A stretch of DNA of 64,000 nucleotides, taken from the NCBI RefSeq assembly GCF_013449725.1, contig NZ_JACCFF010000001.1, positions 682,001-746,000 of the forward strand. The letters are read 5' to 3'. The position numbers and the translations under genes are program-made. Positions 17,916-27,238 of the stretch are shown here, piece after piece (within the stretch, counting starts at the first letter, position 1; the number at the start of each line of letters is the position of its first letter). Under the pieces are notes generated by a model. It was not told the DNA's origin. It saw only the letters and a program-made list of their open reading frames with translations, and did not search any database. This DNA is from Mycobacteroides sp. LB1. GTDB taxonomy: Bacteria; Actinomycetota; Actinomycetes; Mycobacteriales; Mycobacteriaceae.

Positions 17916-18420
17916 CCCACGGTCCCGGATAGCCCATCATCGCACAAGCAACGTCCAGCCCAGCGAGACAAAACAGCGCTGCTAGCAGCAATAGTCCTGC
18001 GCAGGAATCGATTTGACGGCTCCTGCGGAAGCCCCACGCGTCGTCAAGAGGGCAAGTCGAGCGAACCCCGAGTCAGGGCCTCGGGATGGCGCCTCCAAGA
18101 GCAGGGGTGGATGTCCGGTAGGGACCAACCAGACACGCACACGTCGCACATGTGCCGAAGGGCCGGGGTGTGGAGTAGTCCTTGGTATTCATCGGATCGC
18201 AGTTAACGAACGTGCGACGGGTACGCCGTTGCGAGTACGGCTCCCGTTGTAAGCCTCTTGCTAATCCGGTGGCTGATCTTGCTTCACCGCGGCCCTCGCG
18301 TGCTGCGCCGTATCTGTGGCTGCTGTACCGCAGGGTGTTGTGACGCAGTGGCTTCTCCGAAGGGCTCGCTGGGAGCGCAAGAACATCTCGGCGGTTACGT
18401 CCGTGCGCACTCAACCCGGG
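17916..18420. other. About 500 bases with no convincing gene
   Basis: Short reading frames exist on both strands, but none shows family motifs, a signal peptide or a good ribosome site. It lies between the DUF1460 gene and the tRNA-Ala terminator at the element's left junction and looks like intergenic chromosome with possible decayed sequence. Confidence 0.4.
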
Positions 18421-18453
18421 CAACAAAAAATCCCAGGTCATTGACCTGGGATT
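18421..18453 (-). terminator. Displaced host terminator of tRNA-Ala
   Basis: On the minus strand AATCCCAGGTCA and its exact complement form a 12-bp palindrome followed by TTTTTTGTTG. In the empty chromosome this would follow tRNA-Ala(GGC) directly; the element now separates them by about 44 kb. Confidence 0.8.
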
Positions 18454-18456
18454 ATT

Positions 18457-18464
18457 GTGGAGCT
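18457..18464. other. attL core
   Basis: GTGGAGCT, identical to the right-end core at 62474-62481. Chromosomal tRNA terminator on the left, element arm TTACTCGAAACC on the right. The core also supplies codons GTG GAG of the stranded recombinase tail. Confidence 0.75.
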
Positions 18465-18759
18465 GCTGAACCGTTACTCGAAACCTGTGTACCAGGGGGA
18501 ACGGCTACGGCAGTTGGTGGAAATGGTGAAAAAATCGGCGAACCTGCAGGCCAGGAAGCCTGCCGCACTCCCCCGGGCTTGTCGACTAGATCGCAGGCTG
18601 TCCGCTGAGACGATCACCGAGCTAGTTCAGGCCTACCAAAACGGCGTCGGGACCCCGACACTGCGCCGTCGCTACAACCTCAGCCAAGGCAGCGTTCTCA
18701 AGCTGCTACGAGAGCACGGAGTCGAGATGCGGGCCAACGGCACGAACCAGCATAGTTAG
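18457..18759 (+). pseudogene. Stranded C-terminal part of the serine recombinase (HTH tail)
   Basis: 100 codons beginning in the att core (GTG GAG CTG CTG). The protein has a basic helical linker and an HTH-like end: RRLSAETITELVQAYQNGVG, then LRRRYNLSQGSVLKLLREHG. Such tails end many actinobacterial large serine recombinases. No ribosome site precedes it in the integrated state. In the circular element the recombinase frame ...KTVMVE would run directly into LLNRYSKPVYQG, giving a recombinase of about 695 residues. It is therefore called a detached gene end rather than a gene of its own. Confidence 0.8.
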
Positions 18760-18806
18760 CAGCATGACTGACTTCTACGCTGCTGTTCAATATCCCTTGC
18801 GCCAAT

Positions 18807-21617
18807 TCAACGATCAGAGCGGATCTTGTACTTCTCTCGCCGTTTCTGGAATGCATCTTCCCCACCATCGAGAATCTCGCAGGCATGCTCGCGGATGCCG
18901 CAGCGTCCAAGCGTGGTGGCACTTGACTTATTTAGTGGCTGGGAGTGTTCCAGTGCACCACTGAAGTACTCGAAGGTGCGCCCGTCCTTGTTCTTACGGT
19001 CGTCGCCGTGACGGTTCGCCACGATGACCTGCTCGGAGTCAGCTCCGATTACCAGGTTCGCATTGTGGCTGACCATTATTATCTGACGTTCCTTCTTGCG
19101 CTCCGTCAGGTACGGCACGATGGTGTCGTAGATCGAGCGGCTGTCGAGATCATCTTCGGGTTGGTCTATTAGAAGGGGCCATGGCTCCTGCGTCTCGTTG
19201 AGGATCAGCGTGAGCGCGAACAGCGCTTGCTTTCCGGGTGTCATTGATGACCTCGTGAAGCCGCCAATGTGGTCGGCATCTAATTCAGCAGAGAAGCGCA
19301 CTTCCTTTGTCACCGTCAGAACATCGGCTGCTACTGATCTTGGTTCGTAGTTCTTGTTCAGTGTTATCTTGCCGTCGCACAGTGCTTTCAGGAACTTGCT
19401 TGGATTGGCCTGAGCATCTTCATAAGATACTAAGTCACCCTTGTTCTTGATGTAGTCGTTGGTGTTTCGCTGATTGAAGCCCATGGAAGCGTGCTCCACC
19501 GTGCCACTCGGGACATCCGTTTCGATACCGAACTTAAGGTCGGTGAGAACTCGTTCGTCTGCATTGAACGTCTCCCCCAGTGTCACCAGGGCAGCGTCCC
19601 GGTCGGCGATACCCTTCACAATCGCCGCAACTGCCGCCCTTTGGTCGGCTAGCAGCCTCTCCCGAGCCTTCTCGCCTCTAGCGATCTCGTCCAGGCCAGT
19701 CACCTGCTTCTTGTGTTCGACAACGACACTCGAAAGCTCCTCATTCGCTTCATGTTTCGTGATGAGTGCCTCATTTTCCGCCTTGATGGATCGAATCCCA
19801 CCCTGGAGCGATATGCGCTCGGCAATGAGCGCGGCTACTGAGTCGACCAACGTAGCCTCGACCTTGGCAGCAAGATCCTTCGTAGTATCGGCCTTAATGG
19901 CCTCGATGCGCATAGATACATCCTCTGGTATCTCGGCCGAGGAGGGACGTACTGTGACGGCCACCTGAACCGTCTGCCGGATGATCACACCAGCGGAATC
20001 ACTCTCTGGCAGAGCGACATACGAAGACAACTGATCGAGCTCAACCGATATCTCTTTCAGACGATCCGCCTTGCTGTCGAGCTGTCTGGCAACCTCTTGA
20101 TACTTGGCAACCTCGTCATCAGTAAGACTTGCTGCTGTTTTGATCCGATCGATCTCTGTTTGGAGACGATCCCGCTCCGCGGTAATGGCTGCCTTATCGC
20201 CTAAGTCCCTAATCTCTTGGTTTCGCTCCTGGATCCGATCGGCGGCTCCAAACCATTCATCAACTGCGGTCTTGATCTCGGTGTTCGAAATCGCGATCTT
20301 GCCTATAGCACTGTCGTAGGCGGTCTTGACTGCCGCATAGGTTCTAAACAGTGCTGGCGCAATCTTCTTGGTGATCTCGTCTGGGTGCTCGCTAAGCTTG
20401 TAGAGGGAATTCTGCGGTATATAGATGACCCTGCCCGCCGTGTCGCCACCGGACTCCCAGTCCACCTCGCAGGTCACGTCTGCCACGCCATCCCAAGAGA
20501 ACCCTGCAGCTGGTCCGACATGGCTCGCTGTCTCCTTTTGAATGCGGACGGTCTCGACAGGATCGACCGCATAAGCGACGAACGCAAGTAGCGCGGACTT
20601 ACCGGAGGACCGACTTCCTATGATCGCGTTGAGGTTACGGTTGAAGAGAACTTCAGTCGGGAATGCATCTGTACCCGAGAACCTCACCTTCGAGATGACT
20701 TTGTACGGCTCCTTCTGATCAGGTTCAGCGGCTTGCATTACTACCCGATCAGATGGCTCGATCAGTGTCTGAAGAAGCCCCTCGTATGTTGGATCAGCTT
20801 TGATCCAAGTGATACTCCGTTGACTTCCGCCGGCCGTTACCTGCTTGCCGAGCCCGGTCTTGAGTTCATCGAAGGCGTGTGCGTCGCATCCGTCGAAAAC
20901 CGGCTTCGGCGCAACCAAATCCTCATTCTCGAGCCGATCCATGCCAAGGAAGTAGTCACGTGATCCACTGTTTGCGAAAAAAGCATCCGAAAACTTGTCG
21001 ATCTCATCGGTTAGAAGCTTCTTGCGCTGGACCCCGTTGCCTCCAGGCCGAACGCCATCGCCCTTGGCCGAGGCAATGACGAGCAGGTGCTCCTGACGAA
21101 CCGAAGGAACGATCGCATGTTCTCCGAAGGTGGTCCTGATTGCCGCATTGATGGCATCCAGTGACACTGTCGCGCTCTCAAAATCTTGCTTGCTATCGAG
21201 GTCAGCGCAGGTCACCGTCTTGCGGCTCGTGCCCGCGGTTGCTGCCGTCTTCAGACAACCAAGAAACTTGGATGCCTCACGTCGGGTCAACGTCGGGCGA
21301 AGGATGAGATGGAGGTTGACTTCCTGCGCTTCTTTGTTCACTGCCAAGGGAAGCCGAAGTTCCAGATTCGGCAGAAGCAGCTTGTTGTCGTCAGGGTAGA
21401 GTTCGGCGTACTTGTCCTTGACGGCAAAGAAGCAATCGAGCGAGAAGTAATCGGCGATCGCCGCGACGGATACGTCGGAGTCGTGCAAGATCTGGCAGAA
21501 CTGTTCAAGGTCAGGATGGCCATCCTTTCGCGCGTAGCCGTCGTTGATCGTCGTGCCCGGCGAGTGCAGGTGAAGATCCCACTTGCGCCATTCAGATCCA
21601 CGCGCGTACTTGTTCAC
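18807..21617 (-). CDS. PHP-domain SMC-like ATPase (TrlF-type), predicted defence protein
   Basis: 936 residues. The N-terminus is a PHP-type phosphoesterase domain (WRKWDLHLHSPGTTINDGYA, with further His/Asp motifs such as AIADYFSL). Next comes an ABC/SMC ATPase head with Walker A IGSRSSGKSALLAF (about residue 340), a long central coiled coil (about 430-700), and the second head half with LLIDQPEDDLDSRSI (Walker B) and IIMVSHNANLVI (H-loop). Related PHP-ATPase proteins are found in phage-defence islands and may cleave nucleic acids on sensing infection; this is inference here. GTG 21617 has GGGGAGC upstream. It is divergent from an EEP nuclease gene. Confidence 0.75.
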   Translation of the reverse strand: MNKYARGSEWRKWDLHLHSPGTTINDGYARKDGHPDLEQFCQILHDSDVSVAAIADYFSLDCFFAVKDKYAELYPDDNKLLLPNLELRLPLAVNKEAQEVNLHLILRPTLTRREASKFLGCLKTAATAGTSRKTVTCADLDSKQDFESATVSLDAINAAIRTTFGEHAIVPSVRQEHLLVIASAKGDGVRPGGNGVQRKKLLTDEIDKFSDAFFANSGSRDYFLGMDRLENEDLVAPKPVFDGCDAHAFDELKTGLGKQVTAGGSQRSITWIKADPTYEGLLQTLIEPSDRVVMQAAEPDQKEPYKVISKVRFSGTDAFPTEVLFNRNLNAIIGSRSSGKSALLAFVAYAVDPVETVRIQKETASHVGPAAGFSWDGVADVTCEVDWESGGDTAGRVIYIPQNSLYKLSEHPDEITKKIAPALFRTYAAVKTAYDSAIGKIAISNTEIKTAVDEWFGAADRIQERNQEIRDLGDKAAITAERDRLQTEIDRIKTAASLTDDEVAKYQEVARQLDSKADRLKEISVELDQLSSYVALPESDSAGVIIRQTVQVAVTVRPSSAEIPEDVSMRIEAIKADTTKDLAAKVEATLVDSVAALIAERISLQGGIRSIKAENEALITKHEANEELSSVVVEHKKQVTGLDEIARGEKARERLLADQRAAVAAIVKGIADRDAALVTLGETFNADERVLTDLKFGIETDVPSGTVEHASMGFNQRNTNDYIKNKGDLVSYEDAQANPSKFLKALCDGKITLNKNYEPRSVAADVLTVTKEVRFSAELDADHIGGFTRSSMTPGKQALFALTLILNETQEPWPLLIDQPEDDLDSRSIYDTIVPYLTERKKERQIIMVSHNANLVIGADSEQVIVANRHGDDRKNKDGRTFEYFSGALEHSQPLNKSSATTLGRCGIREHACEILDGGEDAFQKRREKYKIRSDR

Positions 21618-21791
21618 GCTCAGCTCCCCACTGCTATCGAATCAAGTATCTGCGCGAAGCATGCCATCAGGGCCTGACAAAATTGGCCGAATGCCTTGTG
21701 CAGACCAAACGGTGAGAGGCACCCCATACCTCTTGCAAAATCGAAGGCTAGTTTCGCCTCGTGGCAGCTCGTCCTGTGCTGCGATATCCTC

Positions 21792-22727
21792 ATGGCTGCC
21801 GTGCCGCAGGATGTCGTTGCGCAGCGCACTGCGCTGCGTAGTGCGGTCGCCGACACGATCGCGCCGCTCACCGATACCAACCTGATCATCGGCACGTGGA
21901 ATCTGCGGGCTTTTGGTGGCCTGAGCCCAACCTGGCAGGCCGGGGCCGGCGATTCACCTAAGCGTGATTGGCGGGCAGTCACTTTCATCGCTGAAGTGAT
22001 CCGGCGCTGCGATGTCGTGGCGCTGCAGGAAATCCGCCGCGATCCCACTGCTTTGCGTTTTCTGCTGGAAACTCTGGGGCCTGGATGGCGGGTCATCGTC
22101 TCCGATGTCACCGAAGGTGACGCGGGGAATGGCGAACGGTTGGCTTTCGTCTACAACACCGAACGGGTTCAACCGTCGGGGCTCGTGGGTGAACTGGTGC
22201 TCCCCGAAGTCAGCGATCAGCCGGTGCGCCAGTTCGCGCGCTCGCCATACGCGGCCAGCTTTGAGCGCGCGGGTACCGAATTCATCCTGACCACTGTTCA
22301 CGTGCTCTGGGGCGATGCGCCCGAGGATCGGCTGCCAGAATTGACAGCGTTCGCGCAGTGGATGCTGGCCTGGGCTAAACGCAAATCCGATTGGAACACC
22401 AACCTGTTGGTGCTCGGTGACTTCAACCTCGACCGCATGGGCGATCCGTTGTTCGATGCGTTCTTGTCGACCGGCCTGTGGCCACCGGCACAACTCAATG
22501 ATGTCCGCCGCACCATCTTTGACAACGACCACACCCGCCACTTCTACGACCAGATCGCCTGGTTCTCCACGCCCGCGGGCACCCAACTCCTGCAGTCGCT
22601 GACCTACACCAAACGCGCCGGATCGTTCGACTTCGTGCCGCACTGCTATCCCAACCTCACCAAAAACGAACTGTCGTGGCGCATCTCCGACCACTACCCG
22701 CTGTGGGCTGAGTTCACGGTTGGGTAA
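21792..22727 (+). CDS. Endonuclease/exonuclease/phosphatase (EEP) family protein
   Basis: 311 residues from ATG 21792. DNase I-like motifs are complete: IGTWNLRAFGG, VVALQEIRRD (catalytic Glu), VHVLWGD, LVLGDFNLDRMGDP, and the terminal SDHYPLWAEF with catalytic Asp-His. No signal peptide is present from this start, so it is probably cytoplasmic. It is divergent from the PHP-ATPase and may be part of the same defence locus; the pairing is inferred from position. Confidence 0.85.
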   Translation: MAAVPQDVVAQRTALRSAVADTIAPLTDTNLIIGTWNLRAFGGLSPTWQAGAGDSPKRDWRAVTFIAEVIRRCDVVALQEIRRDPTALRFLLETLGPGWRVIVSDVTEGDAGNGERLAFVYNTERVQPSGLVGELVLPEVSDQPVRQFARSPYAASFERAGTEFILTTVHVLWGDAPEDRLPELTAFAQWMLAWAKRKSDWNTNLLVLGDFNLDRMGDPLFDAFLSTGLWPPAQLNDVRRTIFDNDHTRHFYDQIAWFSTPAGTQLLQSLTYTKRAGSFDFVPHCYPNLTKNELSWRISDHYPLWAEFTVG

Positions 22728-22870
22728 CTCCAGCCGACCCGGCATAGTTCAGCGTTCACGCTCGGGCGCGGTTGGAGCCGGAGGCGAAACAGTCGACAGG
22801 AAGCCAGTCGTATCGGACGACCGAATAACAACTGCAGGGGACGATCGGCTGAGTGCGGCGGCATCACCGT

Positions 22871-23392
22871 CTAGCGAATTACGCCAAACAAAAGAAGAAT
22901 TCCTACCGCAGTATTAAACATGACGATCCCAACTCCGGTCGGTGACAATCGAAGCTTGTAGCGTGCCCGGTATTTTGTCGGATCAGCTCTCGTCAGCAAC
23001 ACGACAATTCCGATTGTGCCAACCGCCACAGCAAAAAGCAGGAAAGCAAACACGTGAGTAGACAAGTTGGCCATGCTTAGCAATAACGGGGCGATAAGCG
23101 CAGGAAAGGACACGACTACCGTTACGGAGTCCTTCTCGATCGCGTACTCATTCCGGATGCCCTGCGCGGTGAGACCCTCGATGCGCAGATCGTTGACAGT
23201 GGTTCCTGCCAAAATTTTTCCGCCGATTTGTCCATCGTCTTTCTTGATGTGGAACTGGCCGAGCTTCTTGCCCAGAAGGTCATTGATCTTCTGGTCAGCG
23301 CGGCCGGATAAAATCGAGCCTACCCATGCACTCGCAAATTGCAGGAGAGCCGAACTGAAAAAGGGTAGCGCAACTACCCAGTGCATGGTCAT
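22871..23392 (-). CDS. Hypothetical membrane protein
   Basis: 173 residues: an N-terminal hydrophobic segment (HWVVALPFFSSALLQFASAW), a soluble middle, then three C-terminal helices (VVVSFPALIAPLLLSMA, VFAFLLFAVAVGTIGIVVLL, GVGIVMFNTAVGILLLFGVI). No family recognised. It is last in a minus-strand group of three unknown genes. Confidence 0.6.
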   Translation of the reverse strand: MTMHWVVALPFFSSALLQFASAWVGSILSGRADQKINDLLGKKLGQFHIKKDDGQIGGKILAGTTVNDLRIEGLTAQGIRNEYAIEKDSVTVVVSFPALIAPLLLSMANLSTHVFAFLLFAVAVGTIGIVVLLTRADPTKYRARYKLRLSPTGVGIVMFNTAVGILLLFGVIR

Positions 23393-23393
23393 T

Positions 23394-23798
23394 CTAGGCC
23401 CTATTTCTCATCAGACATTGAAAACTCGACGGCGTGAGCGCCCCCGAAATGCTTGGCGCAAAGCCGTCAAACTCGTATTGATACGTCGTATCTACCGCAT
23501 GAGTGGATGAGAAACACGCGGCACCGGAATGCTGGATGTCGAAATGGACCGTTTTCTTAACTCCGGCTACAACCTCTTCGAGCGAAAAGGTTGCATATTC
23601 GATTCTAAGGCCTCCATTTGGGTGGTTCATGACGAGTGAACCACCGGCATCCGCGGCGTTGTAGACGCCAATTCGTACACTCCGCATCGCTGTCACGCCT
23701 ACCGACACCACCTGGTCTACCCGGTCCTCAGCGCCGTCGTAACTCACCCCCAGCTGAATCTTAAATGGTGTGGGCTTGCTGAAGAATTTCCTGATCAT
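23394..23798 (-). CDS. Hypothetical protein, beta-rich
   Basis: 134 residues with no signal peptide or helix; alternating hydrophobic residues suggest a beta-sandwich. It ends directly beside the next start (stop at 23394, start at 23392), so the two are probably translated together. Function unknown. Confidence 0.55.
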   Translation of the reverse strand: MIRKFFSKPTPFKIQLGVSYDGAEDRVDQVVSVGVTAMRSVRIGVYNAADAGGSLVMNHPNGGLRIEYATFSLEEVVAGVKKTVHFDIQHSGAACFSSTHAVDTTYQYEFDGFAPSISGALTPSSFQCLMRNRA

Positions 23799-23825
23799 CG
23801 GCTATGATCCTATTCGCTGGGTAAA

Positions 23826-24326
23826 TCAACCCTCGTGACGGTATGAGATCAACTCAAGTGCATTTCTGCCTATTGCGGAAGATGCAGAGGTCTTGATTGC
23901 AGCTCTAAGCGTCTCAACGTCGAACGTCTTCGTAATAAAGCCGATTTCACCCAGACTCTCATTGGTGGATTCACTAGAAATCGCCTTCCGCGACCACAAG
24001 AAAAGCCTATCGGGAACCCGCATTGTCATTGACTCTAATTCATCGCCGTGGAGACCTACGAATCTTTGGAGTTCGTACAAATCAATTCCATCTATGACTC
24101 TATTGCCAGGTAAGTACGCCTCGATTGCCACATTGCCGGGTTCGGCCACGGTCTCGAAAAATCCCACAAGTGCTCTTAGCCCATCTTCGTGGCAGGTCCA
24201 GGCGGCTGAGACGAATTCATCTTCAAAATGACTGGCGTAGTACTCGCCGTCGCCGCCTTCAGCGAGGTAGTCATCAGAAGATGGGTCTTGAACAAATTGA
24301 AGTTCGCTCATGCCGTAGATCGTCAT
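23826..24326 (-). CDS. Hypothetical protein
   Basis: 166 residues from ATG 24326, preceded by GGGAGAGGG. Acidic, cytoplasmic, with ending RNALELISYRHEG. The acidic character is common in immunity-type proteins, but no family is recognised. First gene of the three-gene group, with lower GC than the chromosome around the element. Confidence 0.55.
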   Translation of the reverse strand: MTIYGMSELQFVQDPSSDDYLAEGGDGEYYASHFEDEFVSAAWTCHEDGLRALVGFFETVAEPGNVAIEAYLPGNRVIDGIDLYELQRFVGLHGDELESMTMRVPDRLFLWSRKAISSESTNESLGEIGFITKTFDVETLRAAIKTSASSAIGRNALELISYRHEG

Positions 24327-24557
24327 GGGACCCTCTCCCAACATACTGCTAATAACGGAATCAGAATAGTTGAATATTTCATTTTATCCCGTCAGTAGTA
24401 TAGCGTGACGGATTGCGCTAGTAAATGCCGAAATTTTGTCCATATATCGCGAGCTTAACGAACGAGGCTTAAGAACCGCTTCGCCTATCTGGGACCACCG
24501 TATGGAAATATTTGAGGCCCGCCAAGTAGCCAGCTGGACAGGCGATGCCACGTTGCG

Positions 24558-25472
24558 CTATCCCTCCTGCCCAACCGCCAGCCACTCCCCCAGGCTGATC
24601 CCGAAGGCACGGGCTTGGCACAGTTCAGCGTTGCACTGTCTGCCGATTTCAGGATCGACCCATTCGATGAACTCTCGTTCTGGGTGGCTGGCATCGTGCA
24701 TGTGGATGAAGTAGTCGTAGTCGCCGTAGCCAGTCGTGCGGTCATGGGCGATGCGTGGTGGCAAGGGCAGCTGGTAGAGCGCAGTACCCCGGACCCCGCG
24801 GTCAAGCAGTGTTGCGTCTGAATCAACCACCAGCTGTTCAAACGTCATGTATTGCAGGGCGATTGCCCGATGATCGGCATTATCAAGTTTGGCGATGTCC
24901 TGGATGAGCAGGACGTGATCGATGATCTGGAAGTAGCGGCGCTTGTCGAACTCGATACCCTGCAGAAAGTAGTAGCCGTGGCCGTCAGGCCACACCACTG
25001 CCATCCGGCCGCTGTCATCATGCAGGACATCACTCCCACCTTCGGCGACCCTGATGACCGGGGTGGGCACGATGATCGCCTTGCCGTGCGCGGCGATCAG
25101 CCAGCCAAGACCGTTACGGAACGCTTCAGCGAGCGTATTTGGCACCGTGTCTGCATTTTCGGCGGTGAGGACGGTGCTGCCTCCCAGGAAGTGCCGCAGG
25201 TCAAGTATCGATCGATCCAGGACATGCCGGAATATGACTTGATGCGGCTCGCTGAATACGAGCCGCTCATCATCGAGTTCCTGCACATTCCAGGCACCCC
25301 AACCCTCCCGGTCGGCAAGGTCCGCGAAGCGCTTATCTTGCTGGGAATGCGTGGCCAGCCTGAGCGCCTCATCGAGATTCGGCCGCACGGTGATCCGTCT
25401 GGTCTTGTCCAGGCCGATTGATCGGTAGAACTCGGTAACGAGTTCGACCACGCGCTCCTGCTGGAAACCCAT
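24558..25472 (-). CDS. DUF6745 family protein
   Basis: 304 residues. The segment AHGKAIIVPTPVIRVAEGG, then LHDDSGRMAVVWPDGHGYYF and GIEFDKRRYFQIID, is the conserved heart of a family of leucine-rich-repeat-like bacterial proteins known as DUF6745 (recognised from memory). Function unknown. It starts 2 bases after the stop of a 111-codon partner gene. Confidence 0.6.
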   Translation of the reverse strand: MGFQQERVVELVTEFYRSIGLDKTRRITVRPNLDEALRLATHSQQDKRFADLADREGWGAWNVQELDDERLVFSEPHQVIFRHVLDRSILDLRHFLGGSTVLTAENADTVPNTLAEAFRNGLGWLIAAHGKAIIVPTPVIRVAEGGSDVLHDDSGRMAVVWPDGHGYYFLQGIEFDKRRYFQIIDHVLLIQDIAKLDNADHRAIALQYMTFEQLVVDSDATLLDRGVRGTALYQLPLPPRIAHDRTTGYGDYDYFIHMHDASHPEREFIEWVDPEIGRQCNAELCQARAFGISLGEWLAVGQEG

Positions 25473-25474
25473 GG

Positions 25475-25810
25475 TTAGTCCGCCACGATCCGTTGCGAGA
25501 CAACCGCAGAGCGCACATCAAACTCGGTCTTGCGGATGATCTTCCATGCGCCGGCCGGAACCGTGAGCTCGCGATGCTGCTCGCGGGTTTTGCGGTGGCG
25601 AAGCGGGGTGTCACTGGGGAGGTTGACGAACAGATCGCCGTTCAGCGCCACGATCTGCGCGAACGCCTCGTCGCTCTCCAACACGTGATGGTGACCTGAT
25701 TCGCTGTGTCCCACAATGCAACTGGTTACCAGCTCGGTTGTGCCAGTGGGGGCATCGGTAACGGGCAGGAGCAGGATTTCGCCGTGGCGGATGGGGGTGC
25801 GTTTGGGCAT
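25475..25810 (-). CDS. Small conserved partner of the DUF6745 protein
   Basis: 111 residues from ATG 25810 with GAAAGG upstream. It contains RHGEILLLPVTDAPTG and a SGHHHVLESDEAF stretch, suggesting a cupin-like beta-barrel with a possible metal site (HHH). It is translationally linked to the DUF6745 gene. Function unknown. Confidence 0.6.
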   Translation of the reverse strand: MPKRTPIRHGEILLLPVTDAPTGTTELVTSCIVGHSESGHHHVLESDEAFAQIVALNGDLFVNLPSDTPLRHRKTREQHRELTVPAGAWKIIRKTEFDVRSAVVSQRIVAD

Positions 25811-26069
25811 GGCAGAGGCCTTTCGGGGCGGTGAATCGATAGGTGGCAACGCACACCCGTGGCGCAAAACCGCAGGGGGCGCCTGGTCGTCTACCGTACG
25901 GGTGTTTGAACGGGAACGCAAGGATTTGGCAACCCTTGAATCCGTATATTATTTCCGTATTATCCTCTGCACCAGTTGATTACAATTCGAGGCATTCAGC
26001 CATGGCTAATCATTGCGCAGTGATGAGGCGGCGTAGAAACAATGGCCAAACGATCGAAGTTTCGCCGTC

Positions 26070-26360
26070 TTGATCCGTACGTGGCACCACCCGTCCGCGA
26101 CCTTCACGTACCTGGCGTCACAACGCGAGCAGGCGGGACGGGGCATCGTTCTTGACCCCCATCAGAGCTATGCCGCTATCCGGGTTCGTCGCCCCAATGG
26201 CGACATGGCCTGGATCATCGCCCGAGAACCGGCTACCTTAATGGATACCTCGGGCGAAGTCATGTTCGTCGCCGGAATCGATTGCAGCAGCGCCGCATTC
26301 CTCATCGAAATCGGGGCACAGTACCTTAATGAGAACCGATCGGATTCCTGCGAAGATTAA
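26070..26360 (+). CDS. Hypothetical small protein, start uncertain
   Basis: 96 codons from TTG 26070; the first in-frame ATG is late. An ATG at 26042 opens a different frame (MAKRSKFRRLDPYV) that stops after 38 codons, so a frameshift or two overlapping small genes are possible. The C-terminal part overlaps the next gene's ATG. Confidence 0.35.
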   Translation: MIRTWHHPSATFTYLASQREQAGRGIVLDPHQSYAAIRVRRPNGDMAWIIAREPATLMDTSGEVMFVAGIDCSSAAFLIEIGAQYLNENRSDSCED

Positions 26361-27126
26361 CCGCGTGCCCACCACCGACCGTTCCACCATTCCCGACATG
26401 CTGCCTGTGCTTGCTAAGCACTACAGCGACGGCACGCCATCGGCTGTCCGGTTTCGGTTGCCATCGTGGAAGGCCGCGCTTGCCGAAGTGCGGGGTGAGC
26501 CAACTCGACTGCTATCTGACCCGTTGGTGACAACGGATTCAACGTCAGACACGCATCGAGCGGTTGGCGACCGGGTGGTCACGCGGGAAGCGGTGATCGA
26601 TGCCTGCAGTGCAATGGATCTGACCGACGACAATGCGGTCATTGCCGCCTTCGTGTTGGTGATGGCGTGGGGATCAGGAACAAGCAACAGTCGGTCGCTA
26701 CGCAACACCAGAAAGGCTTTGGTCGACGTTTCCGCCGCGGCAAGCGTGCTCCGTGAATCCGCAGCGGCATTGCGCGCGGTGCAGCAGATCACTGATCCGG
26801 TCATCGCCGATATGCATCGCCAGTTCGTCTTGCCGGGCATTGGAGAAGCCTTCTTCACCAAGTGGTTCGCGTTCGCCGGCTACGTCCCCGGCCGACAGTG
26901 GCAGCCACTTATCCTCGACAGCAGGGTGCGACGCACGCTTCACAACACACTCGACACATGGCTCAACCGACTCACTGATGTCCACCGTCACCCCGAGCGA
27001 TACATCGCCTACCTGACAGCGATGCACCAATGGGCGGCAGAACTTCCCCAACCAACTACCGCCACCCAACTGGAATGGATCATGTTCACGCATAACGGCG
27101 AACCCGCTGACCTTCCTGCGCAATAG
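26329..27126 (+). CDS. OGG-fold protein (8-oxoguanine glycosylase-like)
   Basis: Up to 265 residues from ATG 26329; starts at GTG 26365 or ATG 26398 are also possible. The segment PGIGEAFFTKWFAFAGYVPG, then PLILDSRVRRTL, resembles the actinobacterial OGG-fold proteins, in which the helix-hairpin-helix-like part is followed by a conserved Asp. Catalytic activity is not assured, because the usual glycosylase lysine is not obvious. It may be a DNA-repair or defence protein. It overlaps the preceding small gene. Confidence 0.5.
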   Translation: MRTDRIPAKINRVPTTDRSTIPDMLPVLAKHYSDGTPSAVRFRLPSWKAALAEVRGEPTRLLSDPLVTTDSTSDTHRAVGDRVVTREAVIDACSAMDLTDDNAVIAAFVLVMAWGSGTSNSRSLRNTRKALVDVSAAASVLRESAAALRAVQQITDPVIADMHRQFVLPGIGEAFFTKWFAFAGYVPGRQWQPLILDSRVRRTLHNTLDTWLNRLTDVHRHPERYIAYLTAMHQWAAELPQPTTATQLEWIMFTHNGEPADLPAQ

Positions 27127-27238
27127 ACACCGTATCCAAAACGCCCGATCTGGGGATAACACCGGGGTTTATTGACTCGTGCCGTTACCCTTGGCGTGTT
27201 GATACCGATCAGTAATATCGCGCAGAAGGATGTCCCCT

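Noticed and set aside
18013..18441. Short frames on both strands left of the element
   Set aside because: No ribosome site, no family features, and no consistent codon pattern.
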